Notes: generated by a model from the sequence alone, not told the origin. Shown: positions 26,496-35,609, numbered from the stretch's first letter. The stretch: DNA of 64,000 bases from Natronococcus occultus SP4 (GCF_000328685.1 NC_019974.1:3711001-3775000), one strand, 5' to 3'. Numbers and translations are program-made.

Positions 26496-26647
26496 GCCCG
26501 GGTGGCTTAGCTGGACATAGCGCCGCACTCATAGGGTTCAGAGATTCGGTGCGGTTTCGCCTTGGAAGCCTCCGTGTCCCACAGAGGACTGCCGAGCCTC
26601 GGACCTGGGACATGCGGAGATCGAGGGTTCGGAGCCCTCCCCGGGCA
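26496..26647 (+). tRNA. Elongator tRNA-Met (CAT) with 78-nt intron
   Basis: The gene has acceptor GCCCGGG (26496-26502) pairing with CCCGGGC (26640-26646), then A as discriminator. The anticodon stem CCGCA (26523-26527) pairs with TGCGG (26613-26617), with anticodon CAT at 26530-26532. Intron 26534-26611 interrupts after position 37, the canonical archaeal site, and folds around the exon ends as expected for bulge-helix-bulge splicing. CCA is not encoded. An intron in elongator tRNA-Met is known in haloarchaea. Confidence 0.93.
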
Positions 26648-26676
26648 CTCATCAAATTATTTACATGGCCACGTAA

Positions 26677-26700
26677 AAACACCCCGAGAGACGGGTGTTT
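26677..26700 (+). terminator. Inverted repeat downstream of tRNA-Met
   Basis: aaacaccc (26677-26684) and gggtgttt (26693-26700) are a perfect 8-bp inverted repeat with an 8-nt loop, followed by gcggtc. It is placed 30 nt after the tRNA. It could stop transcription or mark the boundary of the foreign island; archaeal termination usually needs a T-run, which is short here. Confidence 0.4.
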
Positions 26701-26704
26701 GCGG

Positions 26705-26995
26705 TCATTCCTCGGCTTCCTGTAGTGCCAATTCTATAGCAGATAGCAGGTTGCAGCGTCCTCGAGCGGCGACAACGGGGGTGACAGCATGACGTCGGTC
26801 GCCGACAACCACAATTGTGGCCACCACGTCGACGACGTCCTCGGAATGCACGGTTAACAATAAACCACGGTGGTCACGATGATCCGTGAGGAGCACAAGT
26901 TCGAATACATCGACACTAGTTCGACGCGGCGTCACGTCGAAATTATCCTGAGGGCAGCTGATGACGGGATTAAGCACGACTCTGGGAATTTCCAC
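26705..26995 (-). CDS. Possible 96-aa hypothetical protein
   Basis: The minus strand can encode MEIPRVVLNPVISCPQDNFD followed by a Val- and Asp-rich middle (DVVDVVATIVVVGD) and LLSAIELALQEAEE. Codon use is partly G/C-ending, unlike the AT-rich gene beyond it, so it could be a separate small gene at the island edge. The plus strand carries a shorter competing 41-codon frame (26879-27004, starting MIREEHKFEYIDT), so I am unsure which strand, if either, is coding. No family is recognised. Confidence 0.35.
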   Translation of the reverse strand: MEIPRVVLNPVISCPQDNFDVTPRRTSVDVFELVLLTDHRDHRGLLLTVHSEDVVDVVATIVVVGDRRHAVTPVVAARGRCNLLSAIELALQEAEE

Positions 26996-27194
26996 AACAA
27001 GTAGCGGTCGGTGATGAATACCGACGAGATCCTACACTGTCCGTAGTGCTAGGCGCAAACCAACCACTGACGGGGTCGGCTAGTAACTCATTCTAAATAG
27101 TAGGATGTAGTGAATATTCTACTTTGAATATAGTATACTGGTGTCCGATTATACAACTATATTGAAGTGTAATCAACAATAACTAATCGGACAG

Positions 27195-28835
27195 ATGAAG
27201 TTGTACGAGCTAATTGATCGGAGTTGGAATAGCTATGAACGAAAACGGTTTGTCAACGATGATACCAAGACTAAGACTGATGATTTCAATCCAGAAGAAT
27301 TCAAACACAACGGCTTTTCTAACCGAGAATTATATTTGAAGGAATACGTTCCAGCACTCGCCGCTGAAGAACGCCTCACACAGGAACTCAATAACTTCAC
27401 TCCTCCAAGACTTAGCGAAATTAACAATTCACCATACCAAGCTCTCGTCATCCGGTATGGCATTCTTCGGCAACTTATTCAGCAGTCCGAGTATAATATG
27501 GAAAAAACAGAACTGATAGACGCTGTTCAAAGTTGGCAACGGGACCTCATTCGATCCTACGACGAAGACTCATTTTCCGAAACTGACGATCTCCTTCACC
27601 TCGCGCAAGCCGCTGTCGATTATGAAAGTCAAATTGATGATTCTGAACTTCATATGGTGTCCAGCTATTTCGAGATCCACAACAACGCCACGAACAGCAA
27701 GCACGAATACTACACTTGGCTTGATTTCTTCCAGCGGCTGTCTACACTTGGCCGATTTCCGAAAGTAACACGATCGGACAGCCCTGAACACGCTCATGAT
27801 ACTATCGAGAAAGGGGTTTGGTCACTCCAAGAACAGGCACTCATCTATGAGGTTGATGATCCTAATTACGACGAACTCGTTGGAATTCCTGAAGATTATA
27901 TTGAGAAGATTCGAGACTGGTTGTACTACGAAATGTCCGACGAAAACTATCGTCAGATGCTCGAGACTCTCGATGTCTTTGACCGTCAATCGATCCTAAT
28001 CGAGGCTCGTGGGGAATTCGATATCAGCGGGAAAAACTACGGTAAAAATGAAAATCGTCGGGGGAACATTATTCAAGAAGGTATCTATCCGAGTGAGTTA
28101 TTAAGGGAAGTAGTTCCGAAGGATGATCTGAAAGATATCGTCGATCGGTATGGTCTCGATGCACACAAACTGAAGACAGGCGAAATGGTATCTGCGATTA
28201 TTGAGTATTTCGAGTTGTCTCAAAATACGGTTGAGGGTGAAGACGAGAAGATTGATCTGTATTTAAATTCCTATGAAGACATCGCAGATGGTGCCGTTAC
28301 TGAGGTACCACCGCAGCTCCAGGATCTCATTGACGCCGACGATATTTCTGACAAGCTAGATATACTCTTTGAGGAGGCAACCGGGGAAATATTCCGAGAA
28401 GTGTTCAATCTCGAGGAGACAAACCAACTAGGACAACAGGCGACTGGTGTGGTTGCAGATGGCGAAATCGAACAGAACGACCAGTGGCTTCTCTGGGATA
28501 ATAAACGCCGCCGCCAGGGATTCTCACTTGGAAGTGATACCCGGAGTAAGATTAAGAATTATATCGATACGAAAGATCAACAGCACGACGTAGAGTGGTT
28601 CCTTATTATTGCCCCTGAGTTCACAGACAAAGCACCAGCAAACGCATTACAATTAGAAATGCAAGTTGGAACGGATATTCGATTAGTGAGGGCAGAGGAT
28701 TTGACAGCACTGGCCGAATTGTGGCAAGAGAATTATGCAGCGGAGGGACGGGAACTACCATTATCAGTTTTTACTGGATCAAAGATATTCGACGTAGAGA
28801 CCGCGGCTAGTTTACTGGAAACCCAGTTTGCATAG
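27195..28835 (+). CDS. FokI-like PD-(D/E)xK endonuclease
   Basis: The 546-aa protein is AT-rich in codon use, in contrast to all neighbours. Its C-terminal domain (about 385-520) resembles the FokI cleavage domain. It has Glu393/394 in LFEEATGEIF, VADGEI with Asp422, WLLWDNKRR with Asp435-Lys437, then QGFSLGSDTRSKIKNY and a later LVRAEDLTALAELW. That order (DG...DxK...GF.L, then a ..V...L.. strand) matches FokI-type catalysis. Residues 1-300 are helical and unrecognised, possibly DNA recognition; 300-345 (DDLKDIVDRYGLDAHKLKTG) is SAP-like. The ATG 27195 is preceded by an AT-rich promoter-like region (aatagtaggatgtag). No methyltransferase adjoins it. It could be a type IIS-like restriction enzyme or a standalone defence nuclease. 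Confidence 0.6.
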   Translation: MKLYELIDRSWNSYERKRFVNDDTKTKTDDFNPEEFKHNGFSNRELYLKEYVPALAAEERLTQELNNFTPPRLSEINNSPYQALVIRYGILRQLIQQSEYNMEKTELIDAVQSWQRDLIRSYDEDSFSETDDLLHLAQAAVDYESQIDDSELHMVSSYFEIHNNATNSKHEYYTWLDFFQRLSTLGRFPKVTRSDSPEHAHDTIEKGVWSLQEQALIYEVDDPNYDELVGIPEDYIEKIRDWLYYEMSDENYRQMLETLDVFDRQSILIEARGEFDISGKNYGKNENRRGNIIQEGIYPSELLREVVPKDDLKDIVDRYGLDAHKLKTGEMVSAIIEYFELSQNTVEGEDEKIDLYLNSYEDIADGAVTEVPPQLQDLIDADDISDKLDILFEEATGEIFREVFNLEETNQLGQQATGVVADGEIEQNDQWLLWDNKRRRQGFSLGSDTRSKIKNYIDTKDQQHDVEWFLIIAPEFTDKAPANALQLEMQVGTDIRLVRAEDLTALAELWQENYAAEGRELPLSVFTGSKIFDVETAASLLETQFA

Positions 28836-28965
28836 CCACTTCGGTGAAATCAGAATTTTGTATCGATTCCTCGGGTAGGGTATTGATTCAGACTAGCGTT
28901 CACAGAGGCACTTTTGAAATTTCAAGAGGTGATCATGGACGAGGTGTAGCAGTTACCTGAGGACG
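28836..28965. other. AT-rich spacer at the end of the island
   Basis: No gene is supported. The sequence keeps the low GC of the nuclease gene until about 28930 and then returns to the high-GC pattern. This marks the right edge of the acquired segment. An ATG at 28935 opens a four-codon frame that stops at once. Confidence 0.5.
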
Positions 28966-29154
28966 TCATCCCCGAAGATCGGGACGCTCCGAGTCGACGT
29001 CGGATGGGGAGAACGCCTCGAACTCCGTACAGCCACAGGACTTACAGCCCGCGGGACAGCCGATGGGGTTCAGGCCACCGCTCGCGACCTGCCGTGCTGC
29101 GTACTTCCTGCCACACTCCGTACAGATGGCGAGCCCGCGAGAGTTATCTCCCAT
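28966..29154 (-). CDS. 62-aa zinc-binding micro-protein
   Basis: From the ATG at 29152-29154 the gene reads MGDNSRGLAICTECGRKYAA, GGLNPIGCPAGCKSCGC and TEFEAFSPSDVDSERP. CTEC (Cys11, Cys14) and CPAGCKSCGC form a zinc site with four or more cysteines. It belongs to the same class of haloarchaeal micro-proteins as the genes at 4637 and 24097; the function is unknown. Longer in-frame readings add residues that look non-coding. It sits outside the AT-rich island in high-GC sequence. Confidence 0.72.
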   Translation of the reverse strand: MGDNSRGLAICTECGRKYAARQVASGGLNPIGCPAGCKSCGCTEFEAFSPSDVDSERPDLRG

Positions 29155-29324
29155 ACCGCGTGAAAACCACCCTGACGGGATAAGCGGCGTGTGAGTATAG
29201 CCGGAGTAACAGCGCCGAGGACGTCCCCAGCAGTACCACTCCCAGCGACGCTGCCCTCGCACGGCACCCCGTCGCGAGTCCCCGATCGAAAACTACCACG
29301 CTCTTTGCGGAAGCAACACTACTG

Positions 29325-30380
29325 ATGGGTGTCATGGCCGACCCGTCCCAGGGGATCACCGAACAGACCGCGCTCGGAATCGTCGCGGCGATAAGCGGCG
29401 TCCTCGCGCTGTTGCTCGTGCTCCCGTACCTGCAGTACGTGTTGCTCGCCGTGGTGCTCGCCTACGTCCTCGCGCCCGCCCAGACCGCCCTCGAGCGGGT
29501 GATGAGTCCGACCGCGTCGGCACTGACGCTGATCGCGGCCGCCCTGCTCGTGCTCGTCCTCCCGGTGTTGTACGTCCTCGTCGTCGCGATCCGCCAGGCT
29601 GCCCAGCTCGTGGGGACGATCCAACAGCAGGGACTCGACGTGACGGCGATCGACCGACAGCTCGAGCAGTTCGGCTACCAGCTCGACCCCGACGCCGCGT
29701 TTGCGGCCCTCGAGGCCAACCAGGACCAGATCGACGACGGCCTCCACGGGCTCCACGGCGCGGTGACCGGTACCCTCGAGTTCCTCGGCGGACTCCCGTC
29801 GATGGCGTTCGGGCTCACGGTGACGGCGTTCGTTCTCTTCGGCCTGCTCCGGGACGGCGATCGGCTGGTCGACTGGCTCCAGACCGTCGTGCCGATCAGC
29901 GACGACGCCAGAGACGAGCTGTTCGCCGAACTCGATCGGCTCATGTGGGCGTCGGTCGTCGGCAACGTGATCGTCTCGGCGATCCAGGCGATCCTGCTGG
30001 GGCTCGGCCTGTGGGTTCTCGATGTACCCGGCGTCGTCTTCCTCACGGTCGCGACGTTCGTGCTTGCACTGCTGCCGCTGATCGGCGCCTTCGGGATCTG
30101 GGTGCCGGTTTCGGTCTACCTCCTCGCGGTCGGGGAGCCGTTCTCGGCCCTGGCACTGGTGATCTACGGGACGCTCGTCAGCGCCTCTGATATGTACCTC
30201 CGGCCGGCGATCATCGGCAAAAGCGGCGCGCTCAGCTCGGCGGTGATCGTTCTGGGAATCTTCGGCGGCGTCGCCGTCCTCGGCGCCGTCGGTCTGTTCG
30301 TCGGTCCCGTCGTCCTCGGCGCGGCCAAGATCGCGTTCGACCTCTTCAGTCAGGCGCGTCGCGAACCGACGGCCGCGTAG
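29325..30380 (+). CDS. AI-2E family (PerM/YdiK-like) permease
   Basis: The 351-aa protein has about eight hydrophobic helices with the AI-2E family layout: two N-terminal pairs, a soluble central part (about 85-150, QLEQFGYQLDPDAAFAALEA) and a C-terminal half with GLLRDGDRLVDWLQTVVPIS. The half also has DVPGVVFLTVATFVLALLPLIGAFGIWVP and YLRPAIIGKSGALSSAVI. Members are proposed as exporters or Na+/H+ antiporter-like transporters; the substrate is unknown. The ATG at 29325 gives MGVMADPS; the second ATG 9 nt in is also possible. It is monocistronic. Confidence 0.88.
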   Translation: MGVMADPSQGITEQTALGIVAAISGVLALLLVLPYLQYVLLAVVLAYVLAPAQTALERVMSPTASALTLIAAALLVLVLPVLYVLVVAIRQAAQLVGTIQQQGLDVTAIDRQLEQFGYQLDPDAAFAALEANQDQIDDGLHGLHGAVTGTLEFLGGLPSMAFGLTVTAFVLFGLLRDGDRLVDWLQTVVPISDDARDELFAELDRLMWASVVGNVIVSAIQAILLGLGLWVLDVPGVVFLTVATFVLALLPLIGAFGIWVPVSVYLLAVGEPFSALALVIYGTLVSASDMYLRPAIIGKSGALSSAVIVLGIFGGVAVLGAVGLFVGPVVLGAAKIAFDLFSQARREPTAA

Positions 30381-30406
30381 AACCAGTCCGGCGTCGTCAG
30401 TCTCAA

Positions 30407-30514
30407 CTACGTGTCTGGCTCGTCCCGTCCTCGGGACCAGACGTTCGTCACGGAGTCGCCGCTCGGCGGCGTGTGGCTGACGTCTTTCATCGTCTGGGTG
30501 GTGTGTTTCGACAT
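30407..30514 (-). CDS. 35-aa small protein, conserved type
   Basis: The ORF reads MSKHTTQTMKDVSHTPPSGD followed by SVTNVWSRGRDEPDT and a TAG stop. It resembles a short conserved haloarchaeal peptide family starting with TMKDVSHTPPSG, which I recall without a known function. It lies alone between the AI-2E gene and a HalOD1 gene. There is a TATA-rich stretch (gtttatacacc, minus-strand reading) near 30580, about 65 nt upstream of its start. Confidence 0.6.
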   Translation of the reverse strand: MSKHTTQTMKDVSHTPPSGDSVTNVWSRGRDEPDT

Positions 30515-30658
30515 AGCTCGCTGTTTCGATCGAGAACGGATAGCCGTTTCGGTGGTGGAATAATTACAATATAATGTGTTTATACACCATGGTATGCGAT
30601 GGCTACGAGCTGTCGTCGGTCCGAGTTGAGAGCGAAGCGGTGGTCACACCGAACGGAA

Positions 30659-30958
30659 CTACGCGGTCGTGACGCGGATCTCGCCGTCGGCCGTAACGGT
30701 GACCGAACAGCCGTTGTACTCGAAGGTTACCGAACCCTCGCTCCGGAGGCCGTCGGCTCGAGGCGCGAACAGGCGCTCGAGCGCCTCGGGGTTGATCACG
30801 TAGTACAGCGGCTCGAGTTCGGTCGCGTCGATGTCTCGGTAGGTCGCGACCGCGTTGGCGATCGCGACGCTGAGCGGCGTCTCGTCGAGTCGGTCGTACT
30901 GGATAACGTAGCAGTCTGTCGTCGATACGGACGGCTGTTGTTGTGTCGTTTCAGTCAT
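30659..30958 (-). CDS. HalOD1 domain protein
   Basis: The 99-aa protein is a full HalOD1 (haloarchaeal output domain 1). YVIQYDRLDETPLSVAIANA is the beta-helix start, ELEPLYYVINPEALERLFAP the middle block, and GSVTFEYNGCSVTVTADGEI the C-terminal beta-hairpin. Such domains are thought to be outputs of archaeal signal transduction. Here the domain stands alone, with a 14-residue N-terminal tail of Thr/Gln (TETTQQQPSVSTT). The gene is upstream of the Bat-like regulator on the same strand, 98 nt away; a functional link is plausible. Confidence 0.85.
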   Translation of the reverse strand: MTETTQQQPSVSTTDCYVIQYDRLDETPLSVAIANAVATYRDIDATELEPLYYVINPEALERLFAPRADGLRSEGSVTFEYNGCSVTVTADGEIRVTTA

Positions 30959-31056
30959 ACTACCCCACTGTGAGTCGTCGACCGATCCTTCTCGACTGGA
31001 CGCAAAGAGTCTGCTCGTTAACTGTGTAACGGGTCGTTCGGGGGGCGGTTAAGCTA

Positions 31057-33825
31057 TTAACCGTCCGTCGTCACGCCCTCGAACAGCGCCGCGAACAGCT
31101 TTCCCTCGACGTATCGGACGTGTTTGTGAAACGCCGGCGGCGAGATCGACAGCGAGTCGGCGACCGACTCACCCGTCGTCCGGCGGGGCCACTCGAAAAA
31201 GCCGCTGTGGTAGGCCGTTCGGACGACTTCCCGCTGGCGGGGCGTGAGCTGTTCGAGCAGCGCCTTCCGCGCCGGCCCGCCGAGCGAGGACGCGTCGTCC
31301 GACGGGCGATCCCGGCGCGCGACCATCGACGCCGACAGGCCGTGGCGTTCGAAATCCGCGAGGACGGTCCGGAGCTCGAGGCCGGCCGGGAGGTCGACGG
31401 TCGCCCGATAGCTCGTCTCATCGCAGACGAGGTCACGAAGCGTGGCGCCGCGGTCGCCGACGATCGTCCCGACGAACGGCCCGGTCACCCGGAGCTGGAC
31501 GAGCGTCCGGTCCTCGGAAGCGGTAAGCACCATCGCGTCCTCGATCCCCTCGACCGACGCCCCGAGGACGTCGGCGTCGATCGCGGGCTCGAGGGAGACG
31601 AACGCCAGCGCGGTCCCGTCGTCCTGCAGGGTCGCGCCCTCGAACGCGAGTCGGCGATCGAGGGCGTCGGCAAACCGACACAGCGGCGACGCGGTCGTCA
31701 ACTCGAGTTCGACCTCGGTGACGCCGTCCGCCAGCAGCGCGTTCTTTCGCTGGATGGCGTCGATCGTATACGCGACGCTCTCTCCGAGATCAGCGAGCAT
31801 CGACTCGAATGGGTCGTCGAAGGCGTCCGGTTCGTCGGCGTACACCGAGAGGACGCCGTAGCGGTGGCCGTCGTAGACCAGTGGGATCGAGAGCACCGAC
31901 TGGAAGCTCCGCGAGAGCGCGTCGGTTCGCCACTCGCCGTCCCCCACGTTGTCGGCGACGTTCTCGACGGCTACCGGACGGCCGGTCCGGGCTGCCCGTC
32001 CCGACGGCTCCGCCGCGGAGTCGTCGACGGCCGTCGCCGTGACCGTCTCGAGGTAGCCCCGGTCGAGACCAGCGTGGGTCCGGGGTCGGATCCGGCTCCC
32101 GCTCGGGTCGGAGTCGCCGATCCAGGCGAACGAGCAGCTATCGGTCTCGACGAGTCTGGTACAGACGCCACGCTCGATCGCCTCCCGCGAGTCGGAACGC
32201 AGCAGGTGTTCCTCGATATCCTGCCGGATCTGTTTCGAGGCGTTCACCCGCTCGAGGTTACGATTCTGTCGTTTCAGCTTCCGCTCGCTGTCGTGGAGCC
32301 GGCGGGTCCGTCCGATACGGTCGAGCGCCGCCTCTGCCGTCGTCGCGAACAGCTCCACCAGTTCGACGGTGTCCTCGTCGTACCGATCGACCACCGTCGA
32401 CACCGCGGCGAAGACGCCGTGTTCGCCGAGCGGAACGTAGAGCCCACTCCGGACGTCGGTCGATTCGTTGTAGACCAGCTCGGACTCCCGAACGTCGCCG
32501 AACACCGACGGCTCGCCGGTGGCGAACGTCTCCCACGTGATCCCCTCGTCGGGCGCCAGACGCGGCGGCGTGCCGACCGCCCGTTCGAGCTCGTCGGAGT
32601 ACGCCGCCGGCACGAGCTCGTTGTGCTGCTCGTCGAACCGGTAGACGATGCTATCGAGATCGAGGACGTCGTCGGCGACCCTGACGACGTACTCGCAGGC
32701 CTCGTCCTTCGAGTCGACAGTCAGCAGGTGACTGGTCGCCTCGTGGAGCGCGCTCAGTGCCTCCCGATACTGGACGCGCTCGGTGACGTCCCGGAAGGCG
32801 ACAGAGAGCCCGGTTGCGGAGGGATAGACGTTGATCTCCATCCAGATCCCGAGCGACTCCGAGTTGTGTTCCCAGGAGAGCGACTCCTGGTGCTCCATCG
32901 CCGTCTCGAAGCGCTCGAACAGCTCCGAGCGGAACCCGTGGGGGAACAGCTCCCGGACGTCCTCGCCGAGCAGTTCCGACCGCGAGTAGCCAAGCAGCTC
33001 CGCGGCCCGGCTGTTGACGTAGGTGAACCGCCAGTCCGAATCGAGCGCGTAGAACGCGTCGCTGACTCGTTCGAGCGACTCGGCGAGCTCGCGCTCGACT
33101 CGGTAGTAGCGAGTCACGTCCCGGATCGAGGCGATCACCCCGTCGACGACCGGGTCCGCGAGGTGGTTCGCGAACGCCGTCTCGTGGACGCGCCAGGACC
33201 CGTCCCGGCGGTAGCGGTAAGTGACGGTTCGACTCGCGCCCGGCGGATCGTCGAGGACGGCGTCGAACGCGTCGGCGACGGCCGGCCTGTCCTCAGGGTG
33301 GATCGCCCCGAGGACGTCCTCGCCGTCGAGTGCGGTCGCCTCGAAGCCGAGGACGTCCTCGAGACTGGAGCCGGCGTCGGTGATCCGTCCGGCGTCGTCG
33401 ACGACGATCACGAGGTCCGAGGAGCGCTCGAGCAGCGACCGGTACCGCGCCTCGTCGCAGTCGGTCGACGCGACCGCAAGCCCCAGCCGTCGGGCGAGAA
33501 GCGCGGCTCGGTCGCTCGCCCGCGCGTCGACGACGTCGGTCGCGCCGTCGGCCAGGATCGCTTCGACATCGGCCTCGCGGACGTCCTCGACGGCGCAGAC
33601 GACCGGGAGCCGGCCGTCGACCTCCCGGAGGACGGTTCGATCGTCGGTCAGCACGCAGTCCGCGGCGGCGAGTCGCTCGGGATCGAGATCGCGGGACGGG
33701 TCGGTATCGACGAGGACCGCAGAACGGTCCTCGAGGACGGTCGCCGCGCGCTCGATCCAGGGCGCCGAGCCGACGACGAGCACGCGAACCGCCCCCACCC
33801 CCGCAGCCTCGAGTCCGGAATCCAT
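31057..33825 (-). CDS. Bat-like sensor-regulator (PAS-PAS-GAF-GAF-HTH_10)
   Basis: The 922-aa protein resembles bacterio-opsin activator-type regulators. It has a receiver-like N-terminal region (about 1-120, without the phospho-acceptor set), two PAS domains (about 125-245 and 245-365), a GAF (about 370-530), a second GAF (about 550-700), a Bat-type domain (about 710-850) and a C-terminal HTH_10 (RQREVVRTAYHSGFFEWPRR and SPPAFHKHVRYVEGKLF). It likely senses small molecules, light or oxygen and regulates transcription directly. The ATG at 33823-33825 (MDSGLEAAG) is preferred; an in-frame ATG 45 nt upstream is possible. No bop gene is nearby, so the target is unknown. Confidence 0.92.
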   Translation of the reverse strand: MDSGLEAAGVGAVRVLVVGSAPWIERAATVLEDRSAVLVDTDPSRDLDPERLAAADCVLTDDRTVLREVDGRLPVVCAVEDVREADVEAILADGATDVVDARASDRAALLARRLGLAVASTDCDEARYRSLLERSSDLVIVVDDAGRITDAGSSLEDVLGFEATALDGEDVLGAIHPEDRPAVADAFDAVLDDPPGASRTVTYRYRRDGSWRVHETAFANHLADPVVDGVIASIRDVTRYYRVERELAESLERVSDAFYALDSDWRFTYVNSRAAELLGYSRSELLGEDVRELFPHGFRSELFERFETAMEHQESLSWEHNSESLGIWMEINVYPSATGLSVAFRDVTERVQYREALSALHEATSHLLTVDSKDEACEYVVRVADDVLDLDSIVYRFDEQHNELVPAAYSDELERAVGTPPRLAPDEGITWETFATGEPSVFGDVRESELVYNESTDVRSGLYVPLGEHGVFAAVSTVVDRYDEDTVELVELFATTAEAALDRIGRTRRLHDSERKLKRQNRNLERVNASKQIRQDIEEHLLRSDSREAIERGVCTRLVETDSCSFAWIGDSDPSGSRIRPRTHAGLDRGYLETVTATAVDDSAAEPSGRAARTGRPVAVENVADNVGDGEWRTDALSRSFQSVLSIPLVYDGHRYGVLSVYADEPDAFDDPFESMLADLGESVAYTIDAIQRKNALLADGVTEVELELTTASPLCRFADALDRRLAFEGATLQDDGTALAFVSLEPAIDADVLGASVEGIEDAMVLTASEDRTLVQLRVTGPFVGTIVGDRGATLRDLVCDETSYRATVDLPAGLELRTVLADFERHGLSASMVARRDRPSDDASSLGGPARKALLEQLTPRQREVVRTAYHSGFFEWPRRTTGESVADSLSISPPAFHKHVRYVEGKLFAALFEGVTTDG

Positions 33826-33878
33826 ACCCTCGATGGGATCGGCGCAGGGAAAAACGTCGCGACGGTTCACCCGGTGGT

Positions 33879-35546
33879 TCAGTAGCCGATCGGCGTCCCG
33901 TCCTTTCGGGGTTCGGTCGCGCCCGACAGCGTTTCCCCGTTTCGGCGGACGGCCTGGGCCCCGCCGAACATCACGGGCGGGAGGACGCCGACGTCGTGGC
34001 CCTTTCGGGCGAGCTTCGCGGCGCCGGGCAGTCGTTCCTCGATCCCGAGGCTGCCGTCCTCGCGGTAGCGCCAGCGGGGGCGATCCAGGGCCTCCTGCAG
34101 GTCCATCCCGTAGTCGACGAGATTCGAGAGCACCTGGACGTGGCCCTGGGGCTGCATGTAGCCGCCCATGACGCCGAAGGCGAGCCAGTCGTCCTCGTCG
34201 AGCTTCGCGATCGCCGGAACCAGCGTGTGGAACGGCCGCTTGCCGGGTTCGAGGCTGTTCGGGTGGTCGGGATCGAGCGAGAACGACGCGCCGCGGTTCT
34301 GGAGCGCGATTCCGGTGTCGCCCGCGACCAGTCCGCTGCCGAAGCCGGCAAAGCGGGAGTTGATGTAGGAGACGAGGTTGCCCTCCTCGTCGCCGACCGT
34401 GAGCAGGACGGTGTCGGCGTCCTCGGCCGCCCGCGTCGGGACGCCAACCTCGGGGTCCTGGATCGGCGTATCGCCGATCGCGTCGGCCCGTTCGCGGGCG
34501 TACTCCTTCGAGGCCAGCGGCGGGATCTCCTCGAACTCGGGGTCGGTGACGTAGTGGTGACCGTCGACGAACGCCAGCTTCATCGCCTCCGCGAAGGCGT
34601 GGACCCGCTCTGGCGAGTCGTACTCGTGCTCGCCAGCACCGATCTCCTCGGCGATGTTCAGCGCCTCGAGCGCGACCAGCCCCTGGTTGTTCGGCGGGAG
34701 TTCGTACACCTCGGTTCCATTATAGGTCGTGCTGACGGGCTCGACGAACTCCGGCGAGAACTCGGCGAGGTCCTCGTGGGTCATGAAGCCGCCCGCGGAC
34801 TGGATCTCCTCGACGATCGCGTCGGCGATCTCGCCCTCGTAGAAGGCGTCGGCGCCCTCCTCGGAGATCTGCCGGAGGGAGTCGCCCAGCCGCGGCAGCG
34901 TGACCGTCTGGCCGACGTCGGGCGCCTTGCCGTCGAAGAGGTACGCCTCGCGTGCGTTCTCGTCGGTGAAGAGCTCCTCGGCACCCTGCCAGTGGTCCGC
35001 GATGATCGGCGAGACGGGGTAGCCCTCCGTCGCGTAGCCGATTGCGGGCTCGAGGGCTTCCGCGAGCGAGAGCGTGCCCAGCTCCTCGATCGTCGCCTCC
35101 CACCCCCGGGCTGTCCCGGGCACGGTCACGGCGTGTGGTCCGAGGAACGGCATCTCCAGCTCGTCGCCGCCGGCGTCGCCGTCGACGGCGTACCCTCGCG
35201 ACTCGGGATAATACTGCGAGACGTCGTCGGCGTCCTCGAGGGCGCCTCTGACGTTCTCGATCGTCGCCTCGGCGGGCGCGGGCCCACAGGAGCGCATCGC
35301 GCCAACCTCGCCATCGGCGGTGCGGTACAGCGCGAAGACGTCCCCGCCAAGTCCCGTCGAGGTGGGCTCGACGACGTTGAGCGCGGCCGCGGTCGCGACC
35401 GCCGCGTCGAAGGCGTTCCCGCCATCCCGCAGGATCGACAGCCCAGCCTCCGCGGCGAGGGGCTGGCTCGTCGCGACCATGCCCCGGTTGGCGTAGGCCG
35501 TCGAGCGTCTCGAGTCGAATCGGTCCGGATCGGCTGTGCCGTCCAT
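33879..35546 (-). CDS. ggt: Gamma-glutamyltranspeptidase
   Basis: The 555-aa protein is an Ntn-hydrolase. The N-terminal part has NRGMVATSQPLAAEAG, ALNVVEPTSTGLGGDVFALY (about 57-74) and GTARGWEATIEELG. The autoprocessing nucleophile is Thr379 (DADTVLLTVGDEEGN), and the small subunit continues NSRFAGFGSGLV and KRPFHTLVPAIAK. The usual TTHxSV reads DTVLLTV, so the second Thr and the His are replaced. The family hydrolyses gamma-glutamyl bonds, of gamma-glutamylcysteine in haloarchaea, or transfers them. No signal peptide is evident, so a cytosolic location is likely. A TATA-like tttttatc lies upstream near 35570. Confidence 0.88.
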   Translation of the reverse strand: MDGTADPDRFDSRRSTAYANRGMVATSQPLAAEAGLSILRDGGNAFDAAVATAAALNVVEPTSTGLGGDVFALYRTADGEVGAMRSCGPAPAEATIENVRGALEDADDVSQYYPESRGYAVDGDAGGDELEMPFLGPHAVTVPGTARGWEATIEELGTLSLAEALEPAIGYATEGYPVSPIIADHWQGAEELFTDENAREAYLFDGKAPDVGQTVTLPRLGDSLRQISEEGADAFYEGEIADAIVEEIQSAGGFMTHEDLAEFSPEFVEPVSTTYNGTEVYELPPNNQGLVALEALNIAEEIGAGEHEYDSPERVHAFAEAMKLAFVDGHHYVTDPEFEEIPPLASKEYARERADAIGDTPIQDPEVGVPTRAAEDADTVLLTVGDEEGNLVSYINSRFAGFGSGLVAGDTGIALQNRGASFSLDPDHPNSLEPGKRPFHTLVPAIAKLDEDDWLAFGVMGGYMQPQGHVQVLSNLVDYGMDLQEALDRPRWRYREDGSLGIEERLPGAAKLARKGHDVGVLPPVMFGGAQAVRRNGETLSGATEPRKDGTPIGY

Positions 35547-35609
35547 ACGCATGGACGGAGGGACGGCGATAAAAATCCTGTCGGGATCGGCGTCGTCCCG
35601 TGCGGGCGA

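Noticed and set aside
26648-28960. Complete integrative element
   Set aside because: No integrase, no second copy of the tRNA 3' end and no insertion-sequence ends; only an island is supported.
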